Assembly (NCBI GenBank): GCA_029379385.1
Contig: CM055611.1
Coordinates: forward strand, 20,282,062-20,346,061
DNA length: 64,000 nt
Origin: Quillaja saponaria
Lineage: Eukaryota > Streptophyta > Magnoliopsida > Fabales > Quillajaceae
Direction: 5' to 3'
Shown here: one piece after another, positions 52,801 through 64,000 of the stretch
How positions within the stretch are numbered: position 1 is the stretch's first letter
Layout of the letters: each line of letters begins with the position of its first letter
Translations under genes and position numbers: made by a program
Notes under the pieces: model-generated
Told to the model about the DNA's origin: nothing
Seen by the model: only the letters and a program-made list of their open reading frames with translations
The model's database searches: none

Positions 52801-55800
52801 TCTTCCACCTTCAAGTAATAAAGAAAGTAATAAGATAAGGATGCACTGAATTGCATTTAAAAAAGAGTACAAAGAAAAAGACATAAGGGTGTGCTCAAAA
52901 GATTTGCAGAAATAACAATTTTCCAAGCTAATTAATAACTCAAGGTGGTCTTACAAATACCAATCACAACTACACTTTTTTGTTATTTAATAAGTATACT
53001 CTCAGATTAAATTGTATAACTTAGTCAGGACACACCCTTCTCTTTGATTTGTATATATCTTCAATATTACCATCAACTTCCAAATGCAAAACTTGACTCT
53101 GACAAGAGGAAAACACATACAAGAGAAGGAAATTGGGTGTCTGTTCAGGTTTACAGTTAAATTTTTTTTTTTTTTTTTTCCAAAACTCTATCCCATTCAC
53201 CTATCTCTCATCTCTGGATTTGAATTGATTAAGAAGTTTGGGTACAGAAAAAGAACAAACTCTATCACAACATAAAGTACAGAAAAAGAACAAACTCTTA
53301 TGCAAGTCAAGAACCAATCCACATTAGCAACGGTAATATATAACCAAATCTTTCCCAAGAAGAAAAATTTTTCTATCAAAGTACAATTCAATCTTCTGAT
53401 TAAAAGAATTAAATATCAAATATGTGGAACAAAAAAAAAATGTCAAGTGAGAAGAGAAACAGAATAAATGCCTTTTTATCAGCTTCTGTAGCTTCTTTGA
53501 ACTTTGAGTTAAGTGAATACTGCTCATCTGAACTCAGTTGGTCTACAAGTTGCTTCTCCAACACTGGCACTTGAGACTTCTGCATTTTGCTCTGGGGCCT
53601 TTCATCAGATTGAGGGGCAGGAACGGGCTTTGGGGGCCTCCCTGGAAGAGCAATCTTTACTTGCCGAGCACCAGAACCAGGCATTCCGTGCTGTTGTTGA
53701 AAGCCTTTCGAGAGATAGTAGGTTAAATTCCCCATAATTGTGGAAGCAGGTAATAGTAAAGTGTTCAGTGCTCAGAGGAGAACCTGATGTAAGTCGCCAA
53801 CCTGCATTACTGTAGTGAGTAGCAGTTGGACTGGTTGTTGGTAGATCAAACATGACGTCACTTGGGAGAACTGCAGGTAGAGGACGCCCTTCCCTGTACC
53901 GCTCCATTAAATACAATGCAATGCAAAACTCTTTGAGAGAAAGCATGCTATCATTATCCTGATCGGATAAGTCCCACACCTGCTTCAATACCTCTGAAAG
54001 ATGTAAAGGATGGTATAAATAACATGACAAGGAAATCAGGTTGCATTGGAAAGTTATCTGCTTGACAGCTAATGAAGCACGAACAAGAAGAATGGGAAAA
54101 AGAAGATACACATTCCATGAGAATTAGAATTTGAAAGCTCGTCGTGAATCATCTGACAGAGCTAGAAAGAAGAAGTCCAGAGCTTAAAAACTGATGTATA
54201 TGTATATGTGTGTGTTTGTATATAGACATGCATATAAACATATACTGATATATGCATGTATTTGATTTTTGAGAAACCAGCTAAAACATGAATGCAGCAA
54301 TATCTAATTAATATGTAAAGGAGATCCCCTGCATACAATGACTAGCACATCAGAAGATCATGCATTCTGAAGAGGTCTCAAAGAAGTACCCACTCAGGAG
54401 ATCATTCTGCATATTAATCAAACACAGGAACGGGGTAATTACCACCCAAGCTCCCTGAAGTTGAAGAGAACATTTATATATCAGATGTTCTATAAATTCT
54501 GCCTTTTGATAATCGGGACTGAAGGAAGACATGAAAGATGTCAGAAGTTAAATAGAGGAAAAAAGTTTATACTAAGTCTGCAATGGAGATAGAAAAAGTT
54601 TAAGTAATTGCAAATGCTGCTATTAAAGATATAAATGAATCACTGCACTAGAGCAGGTGTAAAAAGCAAAGGGGCAATAGAAAATTCCAGAATAGGCAAT
54701 AATTCTACCAATTGGCAGTCTCCAACTGAAGAACAAGTTGCGTGCTTGTTGGCCAGTGATTTTCCCATCTTTGTCTGTGTCTACTTCCACAAATACTTTG
54801 GTATACTTCTGAACATCAGTCTGAGTCATCCTAGGCCACGGGGGCTGGGAATAACTGGAAGCAAAACTCAGGGATCCCCTTGGAGTTCCAGATGGACTTG
54901 ACACAGTAGGCGTCTGAATTGAGGCTTGTTGGTTCTGTCTGACAAGTGGCTGGGCCTGCTGCTGACCAACAACAGGTTGGCTTGTCAGTGAGCCCTGCAA
55001 GGAATTAAGGCTGCTTGGCCTAACAGGTTGCTGGGTTCCTGCAGATACTGGAACAGCAGCTGATGAGAGCAAACCATTGCCTGCAGAAAATGCTTGATGA
55101 GAAGAATCTTTCTTTGGTTGGGATGAAGTAGCAGAGAACATGTCCCCTTCAAAAAATGAATCAGAATGAAAACCATTCCCAGAGGCATCCAAGGTTTTAG
55201 ATTCCTTAGTCAGCAGTCCAGGTGGCTTAATTCCAGAAGCTTGCTGTGGGCCAGGGGGTAGTGCAACAGTTGATCCAGATGTTGCAAGGCCAAAATTATC
55301 CTGAATTGGTGTGGAGCTGATTCCTCTAGCTGGGACTTGAGAGAATGTTCCTGCTGGAGCTCCACCAGTTTTTTCACCTATCCAATCAGTTGGGATGCTA
55401 GAGTTCGCAGGTCGAGCTCCAGCAACAGCCACTCCTCCCAAGAATCCTTGAGTTGCAACACTGGGTGCCAGGTGAGAAACAGAACCAGCGGTTTGTGGAG
55501 ACCTCACTAACTGACTTTCCTGGGAAGGAACGGTCTGCTGGTTTGCACTCACACTTGGAGCTACTTGTGGTCCCCTGAATGCAAGATTTTGGGAGGATGT
55601 CGGGGTAACAGGGGTAATCTGTGGGACAGATGCAGCTGCAGAAGAATTGAACTGAGTTGCAGATATAGCACTGACATTAATTTGTGGTGCAGGTATTTTA
55701 GCTGCTGCTGGACCATATAATGCGGCTTTCACCATTTCAAGGGTTAGTTCTCGCTTACTTTGTGCAACAGTAACAAGTTTAAGAGCATTGTAAAACTCAG

Positions 55801-56431
55801 TCCGACCAAGGAAACTACTCTGGCTTTGGTTAGCAATTGCCCAGATCTGCAAGTAAAACTAAAAAATGGTATCAACTAACATTGGGGTAAGGTTGACACC
55901 ATTACAATGGCAACAAGGATTCTCAGGAAACCATATAAGCCCACAACATTTCTACCATCTTTCCTCTCCTGACTACAAGATCTGCCTACCCTTGGCTTAA
56001 ATAGCAAAGTGCATTCACACAAAACAAAACTCATGGTATGAAGTAAATTCAACCTCCTAGCTATAACCAATTTCATTGTCCAACTGAAAAGCACAAAGTT
56101 CACATTTTTTATTATAGGATAAAGTGCAGAACTAATCTGAAAATGTTCCCATGCTCCATTAACATCAACAACTGAGACCCACTAATAAAACTAAAAAGGG
56201 TGCATAATTCGATACAATAGCACATCCACAAGTTACACACACGTATACGGATTAGAGATAAGAAATAAGAGAGAAATATACCTGCGCAAGAACCTGCCTG
56301 GATAAACCAGAGCCTTGGAAGAACGAGACAGCTTCAGCATCGCTGATGCGACCATCTCGATCCAAATCAGCTCGTCGGAAATAAGCATCGAAGAGATCGA
56401 CATTAGGCGCTTGGTTTTGATTCAATGCCAT
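46887..56431 (-). CDS. EH1: EH-domain protein AtEH1/Pan1-like, TPLATE complex subunit
   Basis: Thirteen exons, minus strand: 56431-56282, 55846-54709, 53993-53784, 53704-53472, 52808-52734, 51868-51797, 51722-51624, 51526-51455, 51378-51264, 50349-50281, 49294-48883, 48080-47951, 47318-46887; 1,068 residues with every phase consistent. First EH domain about residues 10-100 with EF-hand DLDRDGRI. A long low-complexity Pro/Ser/Gln/Thr linker follows. Second EH domain about 390-475 with DTDKDGKI and DQDNDSM. Predicted coiled coil is about 545-720 (EELEKEI, heptad-rich). The C-terminal tail has acidic Trp motifs (ADWDEDWDKLEDEGF) and FDS/DPF repeats ending SDNWSAF. In plants these proteins belong to the TPLATE complex in clathrin-mediated endocytosis at the plasma membrane. 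The intron after exon 4 has a GC donor. AtEH2 is the alternative assignment. Confidence 0.93.
52809..53471 (-). other. GC-AG intron in the EH1 gene
   Basis: Between exons 4 and 5 the frame and family similarity require the join ADKK|VEELEK. The only donor giving this is AAG|GCATTT; no GT is available nearby, and the retained frame runs into a stop. The acceptor (TGAAG at 52809-52813) is ordinary. Confidence 0.75.
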
Positions 56432-56854
56432 TTCATCTGATTGGTGAAGTTCGCTGATCAGCTAATGGAATTAACCGAAATACGGTGCTCGCTCAAAGGA
56501 AAATGTGGACACGACAAGCATCAGAAACCGAAAACAACATAGAATTCAAACTCATAACACAGTGAAAGATTTGCTTGGCCCTCTCTTTTCCCTGAGCAGA
56601 ATCAAGAACAACTGCTGCTACGGAGCCCAGAACGAAAACTAGACAGCTTTTCCTTTTTTTTTTCTTTTTCGGGGGCTATTTTGGTCACTCAAAAAAGCAA
56701 ACGCCAAGGGACCAAAACAGATTGTAATTGGCAAAAAATAATATTGTAACAAAATAGGATGCTTACACAAAATACAATTTTTTTTATTATTCAGTTATTA
56801 GGTTTGTCCTAAAAATATATGAACTAATTTAATTATGAAAAGAGTATACTTTTC
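56432..56854. other. Promoter and leader of the EH1 gene
   Basis: Sequence upstream of the minus-strand start, moderately GC-rich to about 56640 then AT-rich. No other feature seen. Confidence 0.45.
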
Positions 56855-57925
56855 AAACACTAAATTAATTATAAAAAAATATTTGTTACCTTGAGCTAAT
56901 ATTAATTATTACAAAAAAAATTCTACAAAAAAAAAATTTATTATAAAAAAATTAACACTTTATTTTTATTTTAAAATATAACTTTACCAATGTCTGTGAA
57001 TAAATTTAAGAATATCTATATATATATATAACTCTAAATAATCAAATGTACAAAAGTAATTTGGCAAAATGAAATCTATACTTTTTAAATATCATTTTTT
57101 TTTAATTTAGTCTTAAATTATTTTTTCCTAAATCTAACAGCATTATTACATTAATGTCGTTTTTTAATGTACTTTAAATAATATTATATTAACATGCAAA
57201 TTGGCAACAAAATTAATATATTTTTTTGTGAAAAATGTGATTAAACGATTTATGATGAGATATATATGAAAACATAAAGTATTTATAATTCACAATGAAA
57301 TATATAACACAACACAAATTGTTGAAACCATGACATGAATAAGTGCCTACCAAGCACAATTGGCAGAAAAAATGACCAAGATCATACTAATGGTTACATC
57401 AATTAATATAGTGAAAGTTACAAGAGAGAGTTGAAAAAAGTTATTTAGTCAATCTTTTACATAAAGCATTTTTTATTTACAGTTAAACATATTATACTAA
57501 GTTACTAACACACAATAAGCAACAAAAAAAGCACTTTTATTGAAAAAAATATTATTAGCATGTAAATCGATATAATTTTTAGCTATTTACTACCAAATAT
57601 AAATAGCATATAAATCGTCATATGGATAGACGATTTATAAATGAATTACTTAATCTCATTTACTCAACTCAAAATACTATAACTTTTTTTTTTTTCAAAA
57701 TGTTACATATATATGTTTATGGACTTTACATATAATTTTTTTATATTTTTATTTTTTGAAATATCTATAAAAATCAAACACTTTGATTAACAAAGTCCCC
57801 AAAAATAATGACTTGAATTGTAAAAATGAAAACATTATTAAAGTTCCTTTATTGTTAGAATTAGTACATTTTACTTTTTTTTTGCTTGGTTTCTCACGTT
57901 TCCCACAAATTTCTGCGAGACTAAT
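56855..57925. repeat. Segmental duplication, copy A (with 58485-59710)
   Basis: Long AT-rich segment repeated in direct orientation about 1.6 kb downstream: TTACCTTGAGCTAATATTAA, AATGAAATCTA, AACAGCATTATTACATTAAT and AATATAGTGAAAGTTACAAG occur in the same order in both. Non-coding. Confidence 0.85.
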
Positions 57926-58306
57926 CATCAAATTCATGTGTTGAACTGGAGCAGCATAGAGCAAGCTGTTTTTCCTAGAAATGTAACAAAGAATTGTACA
58001 GTTAACGTTCTAAGTCAAAACCAAACATTCTCATGCAACAAGAAAAAGAGTTTCTATAGATACATTCACCAGAAGCTTTGAACAGTGCCACTAAACAGCT
58101 CTGAAGGAGAAACTATGTTCTGGCATTGATGAAGAAATTGAATCTGAGTCCCAGTTCCTGTAAAGTTATTACATCTCCAGTTAGCTGGTCGATCCAACCA
58201 GGCCAAAGGAAATCCAGACTAGCACAAACTTGCAGATGCAATTGTTTTCAAACTGAATTGACCAGCCAGCAGGTCCATTTTTCACAGGCATCCAAATTGA
58301 AGTTGG
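57926..58306. repeat. Duplicated segment, copy A' (with 61575-61955)
   Basis: Shares TGTTGAACTGGAGCAGCAT, CAGTTAACGTTCT, TCTGAAGGAGAAACTATGTT and CCAGCAGGTCCATTTTTCAC with 61575-61955, same orientation, with few changes. On the minus strand it gives a short open stretch ([19 protein letters not shown]) I do not recognise. It probably derives from DNA downstream of the receptor kinase gene. Confidence 0.85.
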
Positions 58307-58476
58307 CAAATCATCTGCCTCAAGCATGTGGATCACATGTCCAATTTTGGGCCTCTTTGTTGCATCAGGATCAACACATCGGAGAGCCACCAACAGTATA
58401 CGCTTAACATTCATTCGGATGTCCCACGTCAAAGGGCAACATCCCCATGAAGCCACTCGTCTAGATTGCCATTGTC
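58307..58476 (-). pseudogene. Rearranged receptor-like kinase fragment
   Basis: On the minus strand, 58476-58405 corresponds to the [10 protein letters not shown]...LTWEIRMNV exon of the kinase at 62.4-64 kb, with a 10-base deletion. 58407-58307 corresponds to its C-terminal [13 protein letters not shown]...HMLEADDL block. Catalytic loop, activation loop and introns between them are gone. The join falls in a 3-base overlap (TAA, 58405-58407) common to both sources. Cannot encode a kinase. Confidence 0.9.
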
Positions 58477-58484
58477 AACGTACC

Positions 58485-59425
58485 TTCTTAAACACCAAAT
58501 TAATTATAAAAATATTTTTTACCTTGAGCTAATATTAATTATTATAAAAAAATTAACACTTTGTTTTTATTTTAAAAATTATAACTCTAAATAATCTAAT
58601 GCACAAAGTAATTTGGTAAAATGAAATCTAGACTTTTTAAATATCATATTTTTATTATTTACGTCTTAAAAATAATTTTCCTAAATCTAACAGCATTATT
58701 ACATTAATTTTTTTATTCAAGTAATTACATTAATTTACAAATATATATTGACAATGAATCTCTAACCAACTTTGTACTATTTTTACAATAGTTGAAGTTT
58801 TAAAAACTAAATAGTCAATCTTTCAGTTTTCTTTTTGCTAGGCACATCTTCACTTAAATTGGTAGTGCCACTTTTATTTTTATTTTTATTAGATTTTATA
58901 AGATAGTAATGTCACTTTTAATGTAGTGTTAAATAATATTATATTAACACGTAAATTGGCAACAAAATTATTTATTTTTTATAAAAAAATAATTGAACGA
59001 TTTATAATAAGATATGTTTGAAAATATAAAATAATTCATAATTTACAGTGAAATATATAACACAGCACAAATTGTTGAAACAATGACATGAATAAGTACC
59101 TACTAAGTACAATTGGCAGAAAGAAAGACCAAGAACATAATAATGGTTACATCAATTAATATAGTGAAAGTTACAAGAGTTAAAGTTGAAAAACGTTATT
59201 TAGTCAATCTTCTGCATAAGGAATTTTTTATTTACAGTGAACATATTATACTAAGTTACTAACACACAATAAGCAACAAAAATAGCACTTTTATTAAAAA
59301 ATAATAATTAGCATGTAAATAGGCATAATATGTAGCGATTTACTATAAATATATACTGGCACATAAAGCAACGTTAGTACAGACGATTTATGAATGATTT
59401 ACTTAATCTCAGTTACTCAACGCCA

Positions 59426-59465
<40 letters not shown>

Positions 59466-59710
59466 TTTATTATTTTTTATTTTTTCAAAATGTTACATAT
59501 ATATATATTTATGGACTTTACATAAAATATTTTTATTTTGTGAAATATCTATAAAAATCAAACAATTTGATTAACAAAGCCCCCCCCCCAAAAAAAAAAG
59601 ACTTGAATTGTATAAATTATTAAAGTTTCTTTATTGTTAGAATTAGTATATTTTACTTCTTTTTTTTTGGTTTTTTGGGTTTTCTCACTAATATTATTGT
59701 GAGACTAATC
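58485..59710. repeat. Segmental duplication, copy B
   Basis: Direct, diverged copy of 56855-57925, with extra insertions such as 58730-58930 and a TA microsatellite at about 59431-59456. Both copies end in GAGACTAATC. Confidence 0.85.
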
Positions 59711-59784
59711 TATCAGGTTCTGTCGCAACTGAAACAGCCCTCTCAACAATCATGACTGAGTTTAGTAATACTTTTGAAGAAGGT

Positions 59785-59965
59785 GTTATAACTTTTTAAA
59801 GATTACGCACCTAAAAGTAGGTTGGTTAACTTTTTTTAGAGGTGTTTTTAACAAGTCATGGATGTTTCTACAACTTTATAAAGGCTACACACCTAAAAAT
59901 AGGTTGGTTAATTTTTTTTTAGAGGTATTTTTAAAAAGTCATGAGTGTTTTCAAAAATATCATAG
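59785..59965. repeat. Two-copy tandem repeat, period about 90 bp
   Basis: CACCTAAAAGTAGGTTGGTTAA at 59810 recurs as CACCTAAAAATAGGTTGGTTAA near 59890, followed in both by TTTTTTTAGAGGT and an AAGTCATG block. Confidence 0.8.
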
Positions 59966-60315
59966 GTGATACTTTTAAAAGCTGGGTGTAGCTTTTTAAT
60001 ATTAAAAGTATAATAATAAACTTATTAATTTTAGGAAATCTCACGGATATTCTTAATTAATTTATAAACCACTTAATTTCTCCCCAAAACAAAATTTTTT
60101 GATCTTCCCTCTATTTTCTACTTTCCCTTCCCTCCTCCAAAAACAACATTCCAATTATCTTTTCATCTTTCATTTCGAATAATAAAAGTTAATTAATATT
60201 AATGTCAATTTTTATCATTTTATATATTAATAGCAGCTTATAAGTTATTTTACTAAACACTTTGTTTATTACTTTTCGTACCCATAGCAACTTTTATAAA
60301 AAATTTACCAAATAG

Positions 60316-60483
60316 GTTATTGTGACATTTTAATAACTGCTTTTTGACAGCATAAAAGTCATAATAGCTTTTAAAAATCACAGCATTATCAAACCAAGGT
60401 TATTGTGACATTTTAATAACTACTTTTTGACAGCATGAAAGTCATAATAGCTTTTAAAAATCACAAGCATTATCAAACAAAAC
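60316..60483. repeat. Two-copy tandem repeat, period about 84 bp
   Basis: GGTTATTGTGACATTTTAAT occurs at 60317 and 60401, and the following GACAGCAT.AAAGTCATAAT and TTTTAAAAATCACA blocks repeat in step. Confidence 0.9.
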
Positions 60484-60499
60484 CTGCATGCTGTTTAAT

Positions 60500-61574
60500 A
60501 TAACCATCAAAACACTATTTTAGCTACGTCTATAGTTAATTGAAGAAACTTAACATGGTGGAGGTTTACAATTTACACATTATAAGAGCATTTACTTTCT
60601 GTAACTTTTTCTCTAGAGATATTTTTTTAAATCTCACATAAGAACAATTTATGAAACATACACTTTTACAATGTTTTGGAGGAAACTACCCCGATGCATC
60701 TCTTATCAAAGAAAACTTTAATGGAGGCCGAAGAATTTTTGTTGTTATTATCTCTAAAATAAATGTTTAACCAATAATAATAGATAAGTTAAGAGTGATA
60801 TCATTGAAAATTACTATTTAAACAGGATTTGATAATTTAATTTAAAATTTATCTACTATTTTGATCATTTAGAATTATATTAATTTTCAGTTTAGTTCTT
60901 CAATAATTCTTTCAATCAATTTTATCATTCAAATTTTTCTCAATAAAATTCTACTCTTCCATTTATATGTTATAAATTAATAAAATAACTACACTTATAT
61001 AAAGATAATAACGTACATAAATTATTTTTATATCGTATAAATTTTTTGATCATTTTATTATTAAATTATATAAAATTATTTTATTTATACATAACATGAA
61101 AATGAGACAATATAGTTTAACAATATAATTTGACAAAGTAATTTGGTTAAAAAAATTTGAATCCTAGAAGATAAAATTGACTGAAAACATTTATGAAATA
61201 GTAAATTACAAACTAAGACAATCTTAAGAGACTAAAACAAAACAGTAGTTAAGCATTAATTTAATAATACAACAACTTAAAAATTTGTTAACTTTGGAGA
61301 AGATCTCGAGTTCAAGTTAGAGTTGAGCATGAGTTAACTTTCGTTTCTTTGAAAATTTTAATATCAAGATAATAAAGAAATAATAATTGACCAAGAAAAA
61401 ACTTCAAATGCTTATTAGAAAGAAAACATCTTTAATCCTAAATTGTCCACCCATTGATAGAGTATACATACGCACATCTTACTTGAATTTATAAATGAGA
61501 TGTTAATATATAGTGATGCCAAAGCAGGAGTTCTCAAGTTCAAACTCGGCTTCTGTCATTTGTAACCTCAATTA
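60500..61574. other. AT-rich intergenic DNA
   Basis: No gene, RNA or bounded element recognised. Confidence 0.5.
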
Positions 61575-61955
61575 AATCATCAAATTCACGTGTTGAACTG
61601 GAGCAGCATTGAGGAAGCTGTTTTTCCTAGAAATGTAACAAAGAATTGCACAGTTAACGTTCTTAGTCAAAACCAAACATTCTCCTGCAACAAGAAAAAG
61701 GGTTTCTCTGGATACATGAAGCTTTGAACAGTGCCACTAAACAGCTCTGAAGGAGAAACTATGTTCTGGCATTGATGGAGAAATTTAATCTGAGTCCCAG
61801 TTCCTGTAAAGGTTATTATATCTCCAGTTAGCTGGTCCAACCAGGAAAAAGGAAATCCAGACTAACACAAACTTGCACTTGCAGTTGTTTTCAAACTGAA
61901 TGACCAGCCAGCAGGTCCATTTTTCACAGGCATCCAAATAGAGGTTGGCAATGAT
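61575..61955. repeat. Duplicated segment, copy A'' (with 57926-58306)
   Basis: Downstream of the receptor-like kinase gene; likely the source location of the duplicated DNA because here it is next to the more complete kinase gene. Confidence 0.8.
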
Positions 61956-62408
61956 GTTGATGCAATCTAAGAGTTTCTATCAACATAGCTGGTCAGTAGG
62001 TCCACCCTGCACCACTCTTGACCATCTGATTGGGGCCACCTTAGATGGCTACAAATTTTAGTGATCGATCTCATGAAGGAAACATGAAACAGAAGAGAAT
62101 AGAAAGCACAAAAGAATACATGTCTTGTGGGAGGCTGACACTTTTTCCCCCCTCACAAACTGAAAACCAATAAATTTTCTACTCTTTTTAAATAAAAATA
62201 AAACAAAATCAAATCAATTATACATATGAATCCCAAGTTGAAGTGGGGAATATCAGATGAAAAAATTATGTAAACTAATGAAAAAAGATAAACATAATTC
62301 TTGAATTGGACGTACAGATAAATATCAAGAAATTAAAGAGGTAGACAAATATGAGAAATAAAAACTTGGAGAAATTTCAATTGTTAGTCACCTAGTCCTC
62401 CAATTTTG

Positions 62409-64000
62409 CTATCTCTGCCTAGTGGGCTGATGATGATTTCTACTACTATCATCTTCACTTGTATCACTAATCCTTTCACCTTTCTGATTATAACCTATGT
62501 TTGAAACCTTGATCTCTTGTTGATAATCTCGATGTGAACGGGAAGATTCTTCCCCAATATGTCGTTCCTACAAAACATAGACAAAGAGAAGGATAAATGG
62601 GCAGGAAATTATTTGGTATTGAAAGAACTTCTCTTGCTATTTGTCCAGTCAACTATATTTCTAAAATTTTAGAAAGAAATGAAACATACATCACGGAATA
62701 ACAAATCATCTGCCTCAAGCATGTGGATCACATGTCCCATTTTGGGCCTCTTTGTTGCATCAGGATCAACACATCGGAGGGCCACCAACAGAATACGCTT
62801 AAGATGCTTTTGAAGCTGGCATCTCAGGGAGCTTCGGATCAACTATTTCCTCAGATTTTCGATTCCCAACCAAATTCTTCAACCACTCTACTAAATTTAC
62901 CTACAATTATTTAGTTGCTTCCAACTTATAATCAACAAGACAACACAACTGTTTAATAGTGGTAAGAAATATAATATCCAAAATGTTGCTGGTCACTAAC
63001 CTCTCCTTTTGGTCTACCATAATCAACAGGGCTTCTCCCCGATATTATCTCCATGATAAGTATTCCAAAGCTATAAACATCACTCTTCTCATTCAGCATC
63101 CCCGGTGCAGGCATACTCTGGTGCAACATAGCTGCAAACAAGAAAAAGATATAGATGATTATCATAATAATTACAAAATTTTGAGAAAAAACACTGATCA
63201 TATATCTTAAAAAAGAAAAAGAGAGCAAAAACAATGGCTAATTACAATTGGCGAAAAGGAAATTGTACTAACCCAAATGTTCCCATTACTCTCGTTGTGA
63301 CATAACTTATCTCAGAACACAAGAGCTTGGCAAGCCCAAAATCAGAAACCTTAGCGTTCCACTGGCGATCAAGGAGTATGTTGCTAGATTTCACATCTCG
63401 GTGAACAACCTTTGGCTCAAGACCTTCATGAAGATAGGCCAATCTGTGAATAAATAGAAACCAGTTTTAGTGGAACTTCCATGCAAAGTGTAAAAACCAT
63501 ATCTAATTATTAGACCCAATATATAATACCCTTTAGCAGTTCCCAGTATAACATTCATTCGGATCTCCCACGTCAAAGGGCTTACATCTCCAACATCCCC
63601 ATGAAGCCACTGGTCTAGATTGCCATTGTCAACATACTCATATACAAGCATCCTAAACAACATAATCACATCATAGATTGGAGTCACCACTTATTGGGAA
63701 AAATTAAAAAATCATAGCTTCAAGTCTTAAACACATAATAGGAGGATATTCATCAATACCTGTATGCACCCTCAACACAGTATCCAAGCAACCTAACCAG
63801 ATTCTTGTGCCGCACACGACCAATCACTTCCACCTCTACTTTAAATTCCCTCTCTGCTTGGCCCCTAAATATGAGTAAACACAAAATGCTTACTCTCAAG
63901 TGAATGAGGTAAAAGATAAAAACCACAGAACCATTATTAGGAAGCAATGGACAGTGGGCAGAAAGCAACTTTGTGAAAAGTCCAGTGAGAGATTAACAAA
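62409..64000 (-). pseudogene. Receptor-like protein kinase (At1g01540/At4g01330 type), 3' part, two frameshifts, truncated by window
   Basis: Minus-strand exons: 63864-63760, 63652-63530, 63443-63273, 63131-63001, 62900-62690, 62567-62409; earlier exons lie beyond 64000. They encode most of the kinase domain: [31 protein letters not shown], catalytic [20 protein letters not shown], the VAPEYA block, [21 protein letters not shown], and the C-terminal [13 protein letters not shown] Ser/Asp-rich tail ends PTRQR. The family is a membrane receptor-like kinase with poorly known ligands. Two exons are one base too long for their phases: 131 instead of 130 bases (an extra G in GGGG near 63105, before MLNEKSD) and 211 instead of 210 (extra base near 62804, before LKRILL). 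As given the frame is lost in both. Pseudogene or sequence errors. Confidence 0.85.

Noticed and set aside
59431..59456. TA microsatellite as a regulatory site
   Set aside because: Simple-sequence repeat in duplicated AT-rich DNA, with no gene nearby to regulate.

Overview
The window is nuclear DNA from a dicot plant. It has AT-rich, TE-littered intergenic DNA, many short exons with GT..AG introns, and coding regions that all match plant families. I cannot name the species.

Layout. 1-1970: promoter and 5' UTR. 2521-8330 (+): six-exon MSL1-type mitochondrial mechanosensitive channel with a Mutator-like element in its second intron. 8640-27472: a UDP-glycosyltransferase (UGT91-type) cluster with three intact genes (10161-11567 +, 12124-13536 -, 23342-24739 +), one frameshifted recent duplicate (26074-27472 +) and two relics (8643-8925 - and 24872-25075 +). 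About 10 kb of degraded transposons (13.6-23.3 kb) sits inside the cluster. 31874-34375 (+): GH28 polygalacturonase-like gene with two single-base insertions. 35589-40532 (-): complete six-exon MPK4-type MAP kinase. 43585-45764 (-): BPS1-type (BYPASS1) gene with a 5' UTR intron. 46887-56431 (-): 13-exon EH-domain protein of the AtEH1/Pan1 type, a TPLATE-complex endocytosis subunit. 56.5-62.4 kb: segmentally duplicated AT-rich DNA carrying a rearranged kinase fragment. 62409-64000 (-): 3' part of a receptor-like kinase (At1g01540/At4g01330 type) with two single-base frameshifts, running off the window.

The conserved single genes (MSL1, MPK4, BPS1, EH1) are housekeeping or signalling genes with no evident functional link. 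The UGT cluster is the fast-evolving part: tandem duplication, promoter rearrangement, pseudogenisation and unusual PSPG boxes. I did not find a clearly new biological system. The best leads are the UGT cluster with its altered donor-binding box and inverted-repeat promoter, a set of long-inverted-repeat elements with target duplications, a small antisense TRIM-like retroelement, and five single-base coding insertions restricted to three genes.

Exon boundaries were worked out by hand from frame, splice consensus and family similarity; protein lengths follow from them.
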